From: Lucifuga dentata
Taxonomy: Eukaryota > Chordata > Actinopteri > Ophidiiformes > Bythitidae
Length of the DNA stretch: 64,000 nt
Direction of reading: 5' to 3'
Assembly: GCA_014773175.1 (NCBI GenBank)
Contig: VXCM01000944.1
Coordinates: 62,001 to 126,000, forward strand
Numbering within the stretch: the stretch's first letter is position 1; the number at the start of each line of letters is the position of its first letter. Both the position numbers and the translations under genes were made by a program. Below are positions 52,901 through 63,810 of the stretch, one piece after another. The notes beneath the pieces were generated by a model. It saw nothing but the letters and a program-made list of their open reading frames with translations. It was not told the origin of the DNA and ran no database searches.

Positions 52901-55237
52901 TGATCCATCGATTTGGTCCAAAAATGTACCGTGAGTTGACAGACAATTGGACATACCATGTGTGGATATTTCTCTGGATCTGTGACACTGATGTCTGTGA
53001 GTTTGATGTTCAGGTACTGAAACACACAAACAGAAAACAGTCAGACACAGGCATCTGGAAAATCAAAAACCAAACTGTGAAAGAAAATACAACTTGTCAA
53101 ATGATTTCCTACCTGATCCACAGAATGAAGTGTTCCACAGATGCTGAAAAAGTGATGGCAGGATTGAAATTATTGCCGGTGTGCAAGAGCATTCTGTTCT
53201 TTTAAATTACACATGAGCCCAAAGTGTGCTTATGTGCACTACCAATGTAGAACTGGACTGACAGGCAAGACAAACACCTTACAATATAACGGTCCTGAAA
53301 AATAAAAATCCTACCAGTGTGACACTTATAATGTTTAATTTATATCAGTGTCAGATCCTGGCTGAATTTCTTGTATTTAGGGAAATTCCATTTCAAATTT
53401 TCCCCCATTTTATATTTAGTGATGGAGGAGGGCTAAAATACCCACTGAGTCCATCCTGACAACAAGCCAGACTTTAACATGTGTAGCAAAAAATGTTGCA
53501 AATCTTTTATCCATCTGTTGTTGCAATCTGCAGTATTCTTTGCTGAAGCATCAAAATCAGAGCTGCTGATGCTACCAAGCTGAATAAAGTGATGAAGGAG
53601 GCTGGATTTGTGCTGGGAACATCCCACGACCCCTTAGGGTCAGTAGTGAAAAGGAAGATGCAGGACAAACTGTTTTCCATCATGGACACTGAATCAGGCT
53701 ACAGGAAGTCATTCCTACTAGCTGCCATAGCTCCCTATGACCAGATCTGTGTAAGGACACGAAGCGCTCACTCTCTGAGCCTCAGGAATCCACCAAATGA
53801 AAACTGCTCATTTTGGACCTCTACATAATATACATCTTACAATATTATTACATTCCGCAAGGAAGCTATGTTTTCATCAGCATCTGTTTCTCAGCGGGGT
53901 ATGTCAAAATATTACATATGGATTTTGATGATGTGGAACTCGGATTAAGGAAGACTTGATTAGATTTTGAGGCAGGTTTCTTTCTTTCACCCTCTAATAG
54001 GGTGTTTGTCGACATTTTACATTTTTACCTATTTCTCTTAGACACTGATCTGAAATAATTCATGCTGATGGATCCTATGATGGACAATCAACAGGTATAA
54101 TTTATTCCAGAGTCAGAAATTTAAATGGAACTGGAGGACTAAAATATATGCTTAGACAGGGGTCACATTTATGGCATTGCTGTGTTTTCCTCCCACCTCC
54201 AAAGACATGCATGTCAGGTAACTCTAAATTGCCCATAGGTGTGAATGAGGGTGTGAATGAGTTTGTCTGTCTCTGTGTCAGCCCTGCGATAGACTAGCGA
54301 TCTGTCCAGGGTGTACCCTGCCTCTCGCCCTATGACTGCTGGGATAGACTCCAGCTTCCCTGTGACCCTTAACAGGACAAACGGGTACAGAAAATGGATG
54401 GATGGATGTGTTTTAAATAAGGGTGGAAACATGCAGCTACCACCAGTGTGTAGATAAGACAATGCTGATTCTGCAATATACAACAGTTTTGTCATATTAA
54501 ACAATTAAAGATATAGATCCAGAAGAAGAAGATGATGATGTCCAATGAATTTGTATTAATCATTGTAAAAAAAAATCTGGCTTTATGTTGACAAAAATGC
54601 TAAATGAGAGGACTGCTCTCTTGTTTTTCATGTTATCTCCATTGCACATATGGATTTCTTATGTAATCTGAATCATATCTATATACATAAAGTTTAGTTG
54701 GACATATTCATAATATCTATATCATTACAAAGGTAGAGTATTTCCAGCACACAAAACATCACATTACAAACTTACATTACCTCTGTACTGTATCTCTTGC
54801 ATTTACCTGTCGGGGGCGTTCAAAGGCACATAAATCCTAGGATAACTCCGTTTCACTTTTTCAAAATGCACTATAATCTCAAATGACAGTTAAATTTGAA
54901 GCATGCACTAATATATTTGCCCTTTAAAAAGACGCAGGTATTAGAAATAACAGAGGCTGTAGCAAAAAAACAAACCTCAAGTCATTTTTGAGCTCCACCA
55001 CCACGTCCTTCCCCACCAAAGACTTGAAAAACGAGTAGAAAAGCTGGAAAACATGAAAAATGAAAGCACGTTATGAGAACGTAAAGGCGGCAAGTAGCTA
55101 AAGAACACGAAAGCGATAAGTTGAACTGCTGTGGAACAAAGATAGTTGGCTTATTTAAAGCGTTATTTCATCTTCCGGCGAAATATCTGACGTATTGTGA
55201 AAATTAAGTCTATAAATTCAAAATTATGTCTCACCAT
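49976..55237 (-). CDS. lsm2: LSM2, U6 snRNA-associated Sm-like protein
   Basis: Subunit shared by the nuclear LSM2-8 ring, which binds the U6 snRNA 3' end for splicing, and the cytoplasmic LSM1-7 ring, which promotes decapping and mRNA decay. Minus-strand coding exons: 55237-55235 (ATG only), 55043-54976, 53143-53113, 53016-52957 and 50101-49976 (TGA at 49978-49976). Together they give 95 residues, equal to human LSM2. The Sm1 half contains VGKDVVVELKNDLSICGTLH and DQYLNIKLTDISV; the Sm2 half is LSVKNCFIRGSVVRYVQLP with the IRG signature; the C-terminus is RKEAMQQKQ. All donors and acceptors are GT-AG and phases agree. The start codon is split from the rest by an intron exactly after ATG (donor GTGAGA). 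The last intron (50102-52956) has been swollen by a MITE carrying a foldback element. Confidence 0.96.
50189..52653. mobile_element. TTAA-flanked MITE in lsm2 intron, split by foldback element
   Basis: TTAA at 50189-50192 is followed by AGGACCATACCGATAATTTT. The right end CCAGTATTGTCCT meets TTAA at 52650-52653. The interior family blocks (TTATCTTTCAAAATCAAATG, GGGACTATATTCCCC and CTCAAGCGTGTTTCAAGTCT) lie mainly in the right half because a 1.9-kb insertion starts at 50323. Without it the element is about 520 bp. Confidence 0.75.
50323..52264. mobile_element. Foldback element with long inverted arms
   Basis: It begins TATGAAGCGCCATATAGGAC and ends GTCCTATACGGCGCTTCATA. The arms pair inward for hundreds of bases: 50323 to about 51075 on the left, about 51710 to 52264 on the right. 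An example is GGCAATAATGTCATGGAAGA near 50691 against TCTTCCATGACATTATTGCC near 51853. The outer arms consist of degenerate CACACA, CATACAGACATATATGA and CATTCACACATGTAT units. The spacer, about 630 bp, has a (TTA)n run near 51124-51170. AAATC flanks both sides (50318-50322; 52266-52270), a possible 5-bp target duplication. Three Ns (50712, 50896, 51956) with flanking copies mean that its exact length is unreliable. It encodes nothing. Confidence 0.7.
54195..54412 (+). repeat. Retroposon 3' tail ending in (GGAT)n
   Basis: CCAAAGACATGCATGTCAGG, CTCTAAATTGCCCATAGGTG, CCCTGCGATAGACTAGCGAT, CTGTCCAGGGTGTACCCTGC, GCTGGGATAGACTCCAGC and GAAAATGGATGGATGGATG follow in the order of a very common fish retroposon tail, probably of an RTE-type LINE and its SINE relatives. 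It lies in lsm2 intron 2 and is transcribed antisense to lsm2. Confidence 0.8.
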
Positions 55238-55854
55238 TATTGCTGTTTCTTGTAGTAATTCGTCTCAGGTTGATGATGTCATGCGTAATATTTGTGCGAC
55301 AGGCCAGGATGCTATTACTGATTTCCTCCACACGGGGGAGCCAGATGTTCGTTCAATGTTCAATATTCATGTAGAACACAAATTTCATATTCAAAGAGAA
55401 AGAAAATCGTGGTGGAAACGTATTAAGCTTAAGTTTTATTGAAACTTATTGAGTGATGTGAGCTTAAAGCATAATAACTGCAGTCACCTTGAAATTAGAT
55501 ATTGTAATATATACCCACCATAAAAATATAAATTCTTAAAGTTCAAGTTCTGGTGGAGGATGTGGGAAATCACATTTTTACAGCCCTTAGTGATATTAAA
55601 CATCATCATCATCATCATCATCATCATCAATCAATCAATCAATCAATTAATCAATATGTAATCTATTTAAAGAGTGCATTTTTCCCAGGGCGTAACAATA
55701 TATCCCCATATCTTTTGAGCAAAATAAAATAAAATAATTGATGCATTGGTAAATGCATTTAAAAATAATAATATGCACCAATATTATAAAATAAAATGTT
55801 TTGATAAGATATAATACATGAGCATTAATATGGACTTGATTCCCCTTTGCTTTC
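55238..55854. other. lsm2 5' end and upstream region
   Basis: The lsm2 5' UTR should begin within the first one or two hundred bases above 55237; no TATA box is evident. Farther up are (CAT)n at about 55602-55629 and (AATC)n at about 55630-55652. An 81-codon plus-strand frame at 55197-55442 overlaps the lsm2 start and has no known domain, so I do not call it. Confidence 0.45.
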
Positions 55855-56140
55855 CACTAGATTTTGGAAAATGGCTGCAGGGATTTGTTTCCATTCAGCC
55901 TTAAAGTCTTTAGTGAGGTTGCACACAGATGTTGGGCAATAAAGTCTGGTTCACGGGCAGTGTTTCAATTTATTGCGAAGGTGTTTAATAGATTTGCGAG
56001 GTCAAGTCTCTGTGCAGGTCAAATTCTTCCACATAAAACTCTGCAACCATTTCTAAGTGTCGTACTGAAACACGAAAGAGCCTTCCTTCAGTCGCCGCCA
56101 CAAAGTTTGTATGCATTAAGAAAAACAGCCTCATACAACT
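55855..56140 (-). pseudogene. Tc1-like transposase remnant
   Basis: The plus strand carries the complement of a Tc1 transposase central region. The order GCTGCAGGGATTTGTTTCCA, AGTGAGGTTGCACACAGATG, TTGGGCAATAAAGTCTGG, CTCTGTGCAGGTCAAATTCT and AGAGCCTTCCTTCAGTCGCC is the antisense of a well-known fish Tc1 segment. Read on the minus strand the frame has stops, and parts of the gene are deleted. It lies between the inpp5d 3' end and the lsm2 promoter. The adjoining 56200-56330 shares CAATTCTCT and CAGCAGG-x-GCAGCA blocks with the foldback spacer near 51455-51480. Confidence 0.6.
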
Positions 56141-56408
56141 ATTCCTTCACCAAATTCATTAAATAAATGAACTCATATGTCTGTATATTTTTGGCCATGT
56201 TCAATATTTGGCTCTGCATGCAATTCTCTTATATGTCAGCAGGTAGCAGCAAATATTCGAATATTAGAGAACTGCTCCATTGGAGGTCTGTGAGTATTTA
56301 CTTACAGTTACAGGCATTCACTACAACGTGGGAGTTGTGAGGAAAAAAATAAAATAAAATAATAATAATAATAATAATACAAAGTCCACTTAGACTTTGG
56401 CATTTAAA

Positions 56409-56414
56409 TTTATT
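56409..56414 (-). terminator. Candidate inpp5d polyadenylation signal
   Basis: TTTATT on the plus strand, about 415 bp past the inpp5d stop. Another AATAAA on the minus strand lies at 56668-56673, about 160 bp past the stop, and could serve instead. Confidence 0.4.
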
Positions 56415-56828
56415 TCACTATTTAATGTACATTGGCAAAGCAAACAGGACCGTTTCTGTAAAAGAAAATACTATGTGGTAAACGTGTTATCTATAGTGTA
56501 AAAGTCAATATGAAATATAACAGAATTCAATTTCAAACATGCTTTTTTATGATAGCTTAGCAGAGATGTAATCTGAAAATGTGCCTTTAAAGTTAATAAC
56601 CCATGAACAGAAACGTATAATCACATATCAGTGAGTCACTTCCAAGGAGGAGTGATTGGCTGAAGCCTTTATTTGAGTAGTTTCTGAAAATGCAGGGCAG
56701 GAAGCTGCTCATCTGGTGCTGAACATCATCACAGCACCATGTCATTTCACAGATCGGCCCATTTTTGATGCTTGTGTCTCCGGATGCACTGAAGAAAAAC
56801 AAGACAATACAGTTTGCAATGTCATGTT

Positions 56829-58479
56829 TCACAATTTAGAATGATAACATAATTTTAAGGCAAAAGAAGCTTTGACAAGAAAAAGCAAGTTTTCCCTACT
56901 ATCTTTGGATTGCTGCTGGCTAGGTCTTGCTGCTGGTTGTCGGAGTTTGCTGGGGAGTTCTGAGCTGTCTCGGTAGTCTCTGGGTTTTGCAGTCTGAGGC
57001 TCCAGCGGGCCTGGCCGGGTCTTGAATGGTAAAGGAGGCCGGTTGTTTGCCGTGGCCCCTTCTGAGCGTGAAGGCACTACTGGTTTCTTGGCAGATATGG
57101 GATGATGTGGGGTGATGGGGCCTAGAGGCTGAGGTTTGGTCTCGGAACAGGTGTAGGATCGGTTGCGTGGGGCGGGCATTGGGGGGCGATCAGGATCTCC
57201 ATCTGCTGGTTTGGAGAGTGCAATGAAGGCATCCGGGGGCGTGAGGAGGTCTTTCTGTTGTTCATGGTCCTTGTCGCGAGTGCATGATTTTGACACTGAA
57301 CCATACAGTGGATTGTCAAACATCTCTGACATTATTTCCTCCGCATCTCTGAGAGACAAAGGATTATAGAGGAAAAGTTTGGATTCAGACTGTTACATCT
57401 TTATCTGAGATTTGATAAACTTAGAAATGAAAGGACATTGAAGATGCTATGAGGACTTACATGAGAGGTTTTCCTGTGGGGCTGCATGCACCCACATCAT
57501 AGCCTGTCTTCTTGGATGAGTCCTTGCTCACTTGCCCAGCTATTGGAAGAGACTTTTTTGGCATGTAACTCCATCCCTTATCTACCATGTTCCCAGTTTT
57601 GAAGCACACTCCCATGTAACTGGGGTTAGTTATATCCAATGCTTGAGGAAGCAGAAATCTGTCAAGCAAATAAATAAATAAAAAGAAATATGACAGAACA
57701 GAAGCCATGATTGAGAAATATGAAGAAACCACAAGACAAAAGGAATATCTCACTTGCTGACGTCGCCTCCTTTGCCTTTTGAGGAGACAGAGTCATCCTT
57801 TTCAACTTTGATGAAATCTGGAGACAGAATAAAATAGGAGCTGATGCTAAGAGCAAAGCATGAAAATGGATCTGATGAGTAAGTGCTGCACTGTTATGAA
57901 TGTAAAGTGATGTAAGACTTTCAGACTCACCGTATAACTTTTCTGTCGGTTTGCCCTCAGACGTGCGTAACTGAATGCCTCCTGACAAGGTGCCTGTCTT
58001 CTCTCCATGGTGAGTGAGTGTGACGTGAAACTCCGTGTAGCAGTACTGGGCAGCTCGCAACGCAACACAACCCTCCCCTTTGGGAATAAATAACACATTA
58101 AATATTGTTATAATGACAACAATGTACATATTTTGGGCAGAGAAGAGAGGAGAATGTATATATATTTTAAAGAGGTGTTAGGACAGCATCTATGTCAAGC
58201 TGGAAAAACCATCCATTCATGTGACTCTAATGACCTCAGTGACTCTCACAATACTGATGTGAGTCTAACTAACAACCATCACATGACTCCCATGTGACCC
58301 AAGGAGTCATCTGGTTCAAGGTGTGACAACTCTCTGAGGATAAATGTTGGGCTCAGAAGCAGATATGCTTCATTTGACCCGGCCCTTCCGACTTGGTTGA
58401 AAGCAACCCTCACAATGCCAACACTGAAAGGTCTGCCATCATAGAGAGGGGAAGGGGTGGTGTGTGTGTGTGTGTGTGN

Positions 58480-58538
<59 letters not shown>

Positions 58539-61500
58539 CAGAGACTGTGTCTTTGTAATCTCAACACAATTAATCATATAAATGAGGATAACAACACAGA
58601 CTTTAAAGGATCATACTGGCAATAGTGCATGTTTGAGCCCAATATATACAACCCGCTTACATGTTACGCTACTGACCATCAATTCCCAAAATATACTACT
58701 GGAGTAAATTTTAGAATTTTTTTTCCTGCCTTCCTTTGGTTCCTTTGGTTTCAGTTAATTCCAATACACTATTAAAGGACCATTCCATCCATTTTGCATG
58801 TTTGAGCCTAATATATTCACTTTTCCTACATAACGTTAATGACAATCATTTCCCAAAGGATAAAACTGTATTTCAACTTTCCTGATATTTTGCAAAATCT
58901 TTTAATCTTTCAAAATCAAATATTCAAGTGATACACCCACCTTAAAAATCGATATTTTGCCTGCTAATAGTTACGCAAAATTATGAAGTCACGGCCGCTT
59001 AAATTTTTAGATAAACGCAGGTCTTCTTTTGGGACTATATTCCCCGATGGAGATATACATCCACTCCATTTTTTATTGCACATAAAAGCTAAAATTACAA
59101 AACTTCAAAAAAACTTGAATACATGTCTTGTTCGCTGTGATGGATTAGCTATCCTAAGAATGTTTCAAGTATGTACCAGAATGAACTGAAACCAATGGCG
59201 GTCTGGAAGGTAGAAAAAATTTTTTGAACTCACCGTTCCAGTAGTATGCTTTGGGAAATGATTGTCAGTAACATAACATGAAAATTGAATATATTAGGCT
59301 CAAACATGCAAAATGACTGGTATGGTCCTTTAAAATCAACTTGTAGAGACTTGAAGCATGCTTGAGATAAGAGATCCATCACAGTGAACTCATCGTCAAT
59401 TTAGTTTTTTGTCGAAGTCCAAAATGGAGCTGCACAGAAGAAAATGTATGTCTCCACCAGGCAATATAGTCCCAGGAGAAGATAGCTTTTACAGAGAAAT
59501 TAAAATGGCCATCCTTTTACAGTGGTACATATTGTAAGTGTTAGAAGGCCAAACATTGAATTTTAAGGTGGGTGTATCACCTGAACATTTCATTTTGTAA
59601 GATTAGGGCAGGGGTTCCCAAACTTTATCATGTCAAGGATCACTAAATTGTTGCGTTGTCCAGCATGGCCCTTGCTTAGTTGTGCTCAGCTCATCGGATC
59701 TGTATTACAAAATGCAAATAACTTCATTACCATACGACTCATCACAGTCTGTAGACTTCACACAGATGAGGATGTGTTGGTCCAAAAGGTATTCTGGGTC
59801 AGAGATGATAGGAACGAGCTTGAAGAAAAGGAGGGAAAAGCCATAAATAATATAAAAGCCATAAAAGCCACAAATTCTTGACACCACAACAAGATGAATC
59901 ACTGAATCCCTGAAAACTGAATCCTCACTTTACCTCAACTTGGTTGCCAAACCAAACTTTTATCGACCCATCTGAATACTCTGTGTTCTCTCCCTCTGGA
60001 GTCTTGACAGTTTCTGTAAATGATCAGAGAACATGTTTTGGAATGCTTTCTTTTTTTTGTATTGGTCTGTAATAAAACTGCTTTATTAGACTTTAAATGA
60101 CCATACCATCATTTTGTATGTTTGAGCCTAACATATTCAGTTTTCATACATGTTACATTACTGACAGTCATTTCCCAAAGGATGAAACCGTATTTCAGCT
60201 TTCCTGATATTTTGCAAAATCTCTTAATCTTTCAAAATCAAATATTCACCCACCTTAAAAATGGATGTTTCACCTGCTAATAGTTATGCAAAATTATGAA
60301 GTTATAGCCATTTAAATTTTTTGATAAATGCAGGTCTTGTTTTGGTCTTCTTTTTTATTACCTAGTGGAGACATACTTTCACTCCATGCTTTTTATTGCA
60401 CTTAAAAGCTAAAATTAAGAAACTTCAAAAAAAATCTGAATATACATGTTGTTCATGATGATGGATTACCTATCCCAAGAACGTTTCAAGTATCAGCAAG
60501 TTGATTTTAATAGCGTACCAGAATGAACTGAAACCAATGGCCATCTGGAAGGTAGGAATTTTTTTTCTTTTTAAATCACCGTTCCAGTAGTATGCTTTGG
60601 GAAATGCATATCAGTAACCTTACGTTTATGAAAATTGACTATATTAGGCTCAAACATGCAAAATGGATGGTATGGTCCTTTAATGTCAATCAGAAAAGAT
60701 GAGACATACTCTCCAAGCAGCTGGAATGATATTCAATGAAGAACTTGGTCTTTGATTTTGTCAACAAGGTGGCCATGCAATTCATGAACTGTATTCCACC
60801 CTGAGATGAACTGATTGGATCTAGAAAACACAACAAATCATCATTACATCATACTGCAGATTTTGGTGCATAAACTCATATCAAGTTATCTGTATTGAAG
60901 CATAGATGGTGAAGATACCTTGCTTTGAGACAAACTGCGAAGCCACTCCAACTTCAAATGTAGCAAAAACCGGCGAGTGGTCGCTTGTCATGATGTCATT
61001 CGTGCACCCTGCAAGTTGAAAGGTTCATCCAAATGAACGTGTCTCATGAAATGTCAGGAGTAAAATTTGATAATTGTGAATAACTCACCATAGGACTGGC
61101 AGACAACATGAACCAGAGGGTATGACTTCCTCAGGACGCGATCACACCATGAGGGTAAATTGTATTTTGTCTGTGAAGTTGAATTCATAGGTAAGGCTGT
61201 TTTCATAAGCACGCTCGCAAGGAATTTAATCATTAATAAAGCAGCTGAGATGTTAGAGTTCAACAAGAAATCCCTGCTTAACATTTTATTTGACCCCTCA
61301 TTTATTTTTCACATTGCTTTTGGTCTAAAAGGTCAGATGCTCACTAATAATAGATGCGAGTGACTCGTGTTCTATCAGAGGTCATGTCATTTCTGGTAGA
61401 AACAGGATTAAACAGCCTCGCTAGTCCCGATTAATTTCTTATGGCTTCCCGTGTTTTACAAATATTCATGTTGAAATTATCCTGGTGCCTGTAAACGACT

Positions 61501-62477
61501 TAGATCATGAATTTCCAATGAGCCGCGACATACCTTTTACATATATGTTTTGATCTACATGGCTTAAAGCAAAAGCATGTTCTGGGTCATTTGAGATTCA
61601 CGTTCAAAGCTTCTAACTGGATGAATACTCGTTGTGTTTGCCTTTACTGCTTCTGCGCCGCGGGGCCTGAGCAGAGCCTCAGAGGGAAAAGACATCTGAG
61701 CAAACATGAGCTTACCCCCGTGGCTTTGGCCTTTGTGTAGGCATACTTCTCTCGCGTGTCCCTTTCAAAGCGATATGTGGGTGCGAAAGTGATTTCCTCT
61801 TCAACTATAATCAAAGTAAATAAGCAGGACATTTTTAAAATCTTCTGATGTGTGCCAATTGCAACAGAGAACATTCAGCACAAAGTTGCTCAGGTAAATA
61901 AGTTTGAATTCCACATATCTTCTTTCTGCTAAATGTGTATATGTTGAGGGATTTTCTGCATGAGCTCACCAAAATGCAAGAAGACTATTCCATCATGCCT
62001 TTGAATGTTGAGCTGGTCTTTACTGAGGAGTTCTTGGTACTGCTGCTGTTTGATCTTCATCACAATGTTCTCGGCTTCCTGCAATGAGAAACAAAGCAGA
62101 GCAAAGAGTCTTCCTGCTTAACAATGTTAGCTGCTCAGATCTTTAACAGCCGAAAACAACAGGCTCTTTTATGTGCCAGTTATAAATATTCACTGCATTA
62201 CAAAGTTGAGTGTTCTGATTTCTGATACACAAAAATCACTGTAAATATAATGTGACATTTTAATGAAGATATGGTATTCATCTGACTCAGTATTCATGGA
62301 GATGAATACTGAGTCAGAGTTATATATAATTAATATGTATCAGGTATTTTTGTCAGGAGTTGGTGGAGACCAAAGCTGACCATTTCAATGACAAGCAGTT
62401 CTGCAAACAGTTCTGTTCAAATAGTATTTTTAATATAGCTTAGCTAATGATAATATAAATAAATCCACCCTGTCCCC

Positions 62478-62529
<52 letters not shown>

Positions 62530-62544
62530 TTTATTTATATAGCN

Positions 62545-62594
<50 letters not shown>

Positions 62595-63733
62595 TTTATT
62601 TATATAGCACTTTTCTTCACAAGGTTATAAATTGCTTCACATAAAATAAAAAGAAGAAAAAACAGCCAACAGACAGCACAGATAGAAACAATACAGGGAT
62701 CTTAAAATTTTGCGGGATAAAATAAGGTTAAAAGTGACTAAATGGCAAGAGTAGAACAATAGTAACTTATATTTAATAATTCACAAATGCCTTCCAAGAA
62801 TGTTTTAAGAGAGGATTTAAAAGTTGCTAAAGATGAATAAATGTAATATAAATTACATTTATATACAACTATGCTGATCAAAATATGTTTACTATTAACA
62901 CACAATGAAAGTCTTTCAACTTCTCAGTCAAGTCTCAAGGAAGTTGTTTCATTTTAAGGAAGTCCTTATTTTTTGTGACGTAAGCAAGACTGAGGACCAC
63001 TTCTCAAGCTCTGATATTGTAATGTTTCTTCTGTTTGTAACATAACTAAGACAGTTTACTTAGTAAGGATTTAAAACATTTTTAAAAAGGCAATCTGTCA
63101 TGATGATGCATTATAGAAAATTAGAGAAAATCTTATAAATGCTGATACAGAGCATACAATTTATATTTAATTTGCCTGTTTATATCCTCTGTGAGCTACA
63201 TTATACTTACAGTTGATGCTAAATCAATCCGATAATTCAGATCGCCGAGCCAGAAGAGGTGAGTGAATTGATGAGTAATGTCAAAGGGATTGAGCTTCTT
63301 ATCTCCCAGATTGAGAAATCTCAGAATGCTGATGAAGTTTTGATTGCGTCTGCAAAAACAAGAAAAATATCCAATTTCAGATTTGTATTTAGAAGAATAT
63401 CACTGCTGCATTAATCATTAAATACAGTTTACCTGAGTTTCTTCTCACTTCCAGAGGTCAAGTGACTGTTAACAAAACCAAAGGATGTACCATTGAACAT
63501 GAAGGACACTCCCACTGCTCCCTTGTTTCCTACAAATCAAGCATGGTTAATGTTTATGGGTATTTATTCATGCATCCATACATGTCAAGTCATTGAAAGA
63601 AGAGGAAGAGCTTACCCAGAGTATTGGCGATCCCTGTTTTGACGCTGTCTGAGAAAACATGGGAGATCCGGTTTTCATGCTCGGGTTTTGCTAAAACCAC
63701 AATCCGAATGTTCCAAAGTGTGTGGATTGCCAC
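56829..63733 (-). CDS. inpp5d: SHIP1 inositol 5-phosphatase, C-terminal part (gene continues beyond 64000)
   Basis: SHIP1 removes the 5-phosphate of PtdIns(3,4,5)P3 at the membrane and restrains PI3K signalling in blood cells. Fourteen phase-consistent minus-strand exons: 63733-63616, 63529-63433, 63349-63211, 62078-61970, 61804-61716, 61170-61089, 61008-60919, 60820-60710, 60013-59934, 59818-59731, 58077-57931, 57817-57754, 57658-57461, 57348-56829; 643 residues plus stop. The phosphatase half shows VKTGIANTLGNKGAVGVSFM, GDLNYR, LPSWCDRVL and TSDHSPVFATFE. A C2-like region follows (IISDPEYLLDQHILI, LTHHGEKTG, GGIQLRTSEGK). The tail has two NPxY sites, TNPSYMG and DNPLYGS, and proline-rich RPPMPAPR and RPPLPFKTRP, plus RDYRDSSELP. 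These match SHIP1 rather than SHIP2, which has a C-terminal SAM domain. SH2 and upstream exons are outside the window. The introns carry three TTAA MITEs. Confidence 0.95.
58459..58537. repeat. (GT)n microsatellite in inpp5d intron
   Basis: GT units with an N at 58479, so the true length is not fixed. Confidence 0.95.
58603..59608. mobile_element. Outer TTAA MITE in inpp5d intron, with nested copy
   Basis: TTAA at 58603-58606 is followed by AGGATCATACTGGCAATAGT. The element runs to 58775, is broken by a complete second copy, and resumes at 59330 with AATCAACTTGTAGAGACTTG, continuing to about 59608. There the right terminus is lost against a hAT-like end. Confidence 0.75.
58772..59333. mobile_element. 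Inner TTAA MITE nested in another copy
   Basis: TTAA (58772-58775), AGGACCATTCCATCC at the left, ACTGGTATGGTCCT at the right, TTAA (59330-59333). Removing the insert and one TTAA restores CACTATTAAAATCAACTT, as in an uninterrupted relative (ATTATTAAAATCAACTT near 12767). This shows directly that the target is TTAA and is duplicated. Confidence 0.85.
59609..59725. mobile_element. hAT-like terminal fragment
   Basis: CAGGGGTTCCCAAACTTTAT is a typical hAT terminus. The fragment runs toward the splice donor of an inpp5d exon (exon end 59731) without a recognisable right end. Confidence 0.5.
60093..60683. mobile_element. TTAA-flanked MITE in inpp5d intron
   Basis: TTAA (60093-60096), ATGACCATACCATCATTTTG at the left, GGATGGTATGGTCCT at the right, TTAA (60680-60683). 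It is about 591 bp, and its right end is only about 27 bp from the 60710 exon boundary, just past the splice donor on the minus strand. Confidence 0.8.
62479..62665. repeat. (TAA)n array with retroposon-like tail
   Basis: ATA/TAA trinucleotides extend to about 62593 and include an N at 62544 with duplicated flanks. They are followed by CTTTATTTATATAGCAC and AAGGTTATAAATTGCTTCAC, a tail typical of fish LINE/SINE insertions. It lies in an inpp5d intron. Confidence 0.75.
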
Positions 63734-63810
63734 CTGGATTTCAGAAGAAGTATGATAAATTCATTATGGGTGTTATGGGCTTACATTCTGTTGTAGGTTC
63801 TTAAAACCTC

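Noticed and set aside
55197..55442. 81-codon plus-strand frame crossing the lsm2 start
   Set aside because: No known domain or clear promoter, and it overlaps the lsm2 first exon on the opposite strand. Kept only as a note.
55864..56166. 100-codon plus-strand frame
   Set aside because: It is the antisense of a decayed Tc1-like transposase.
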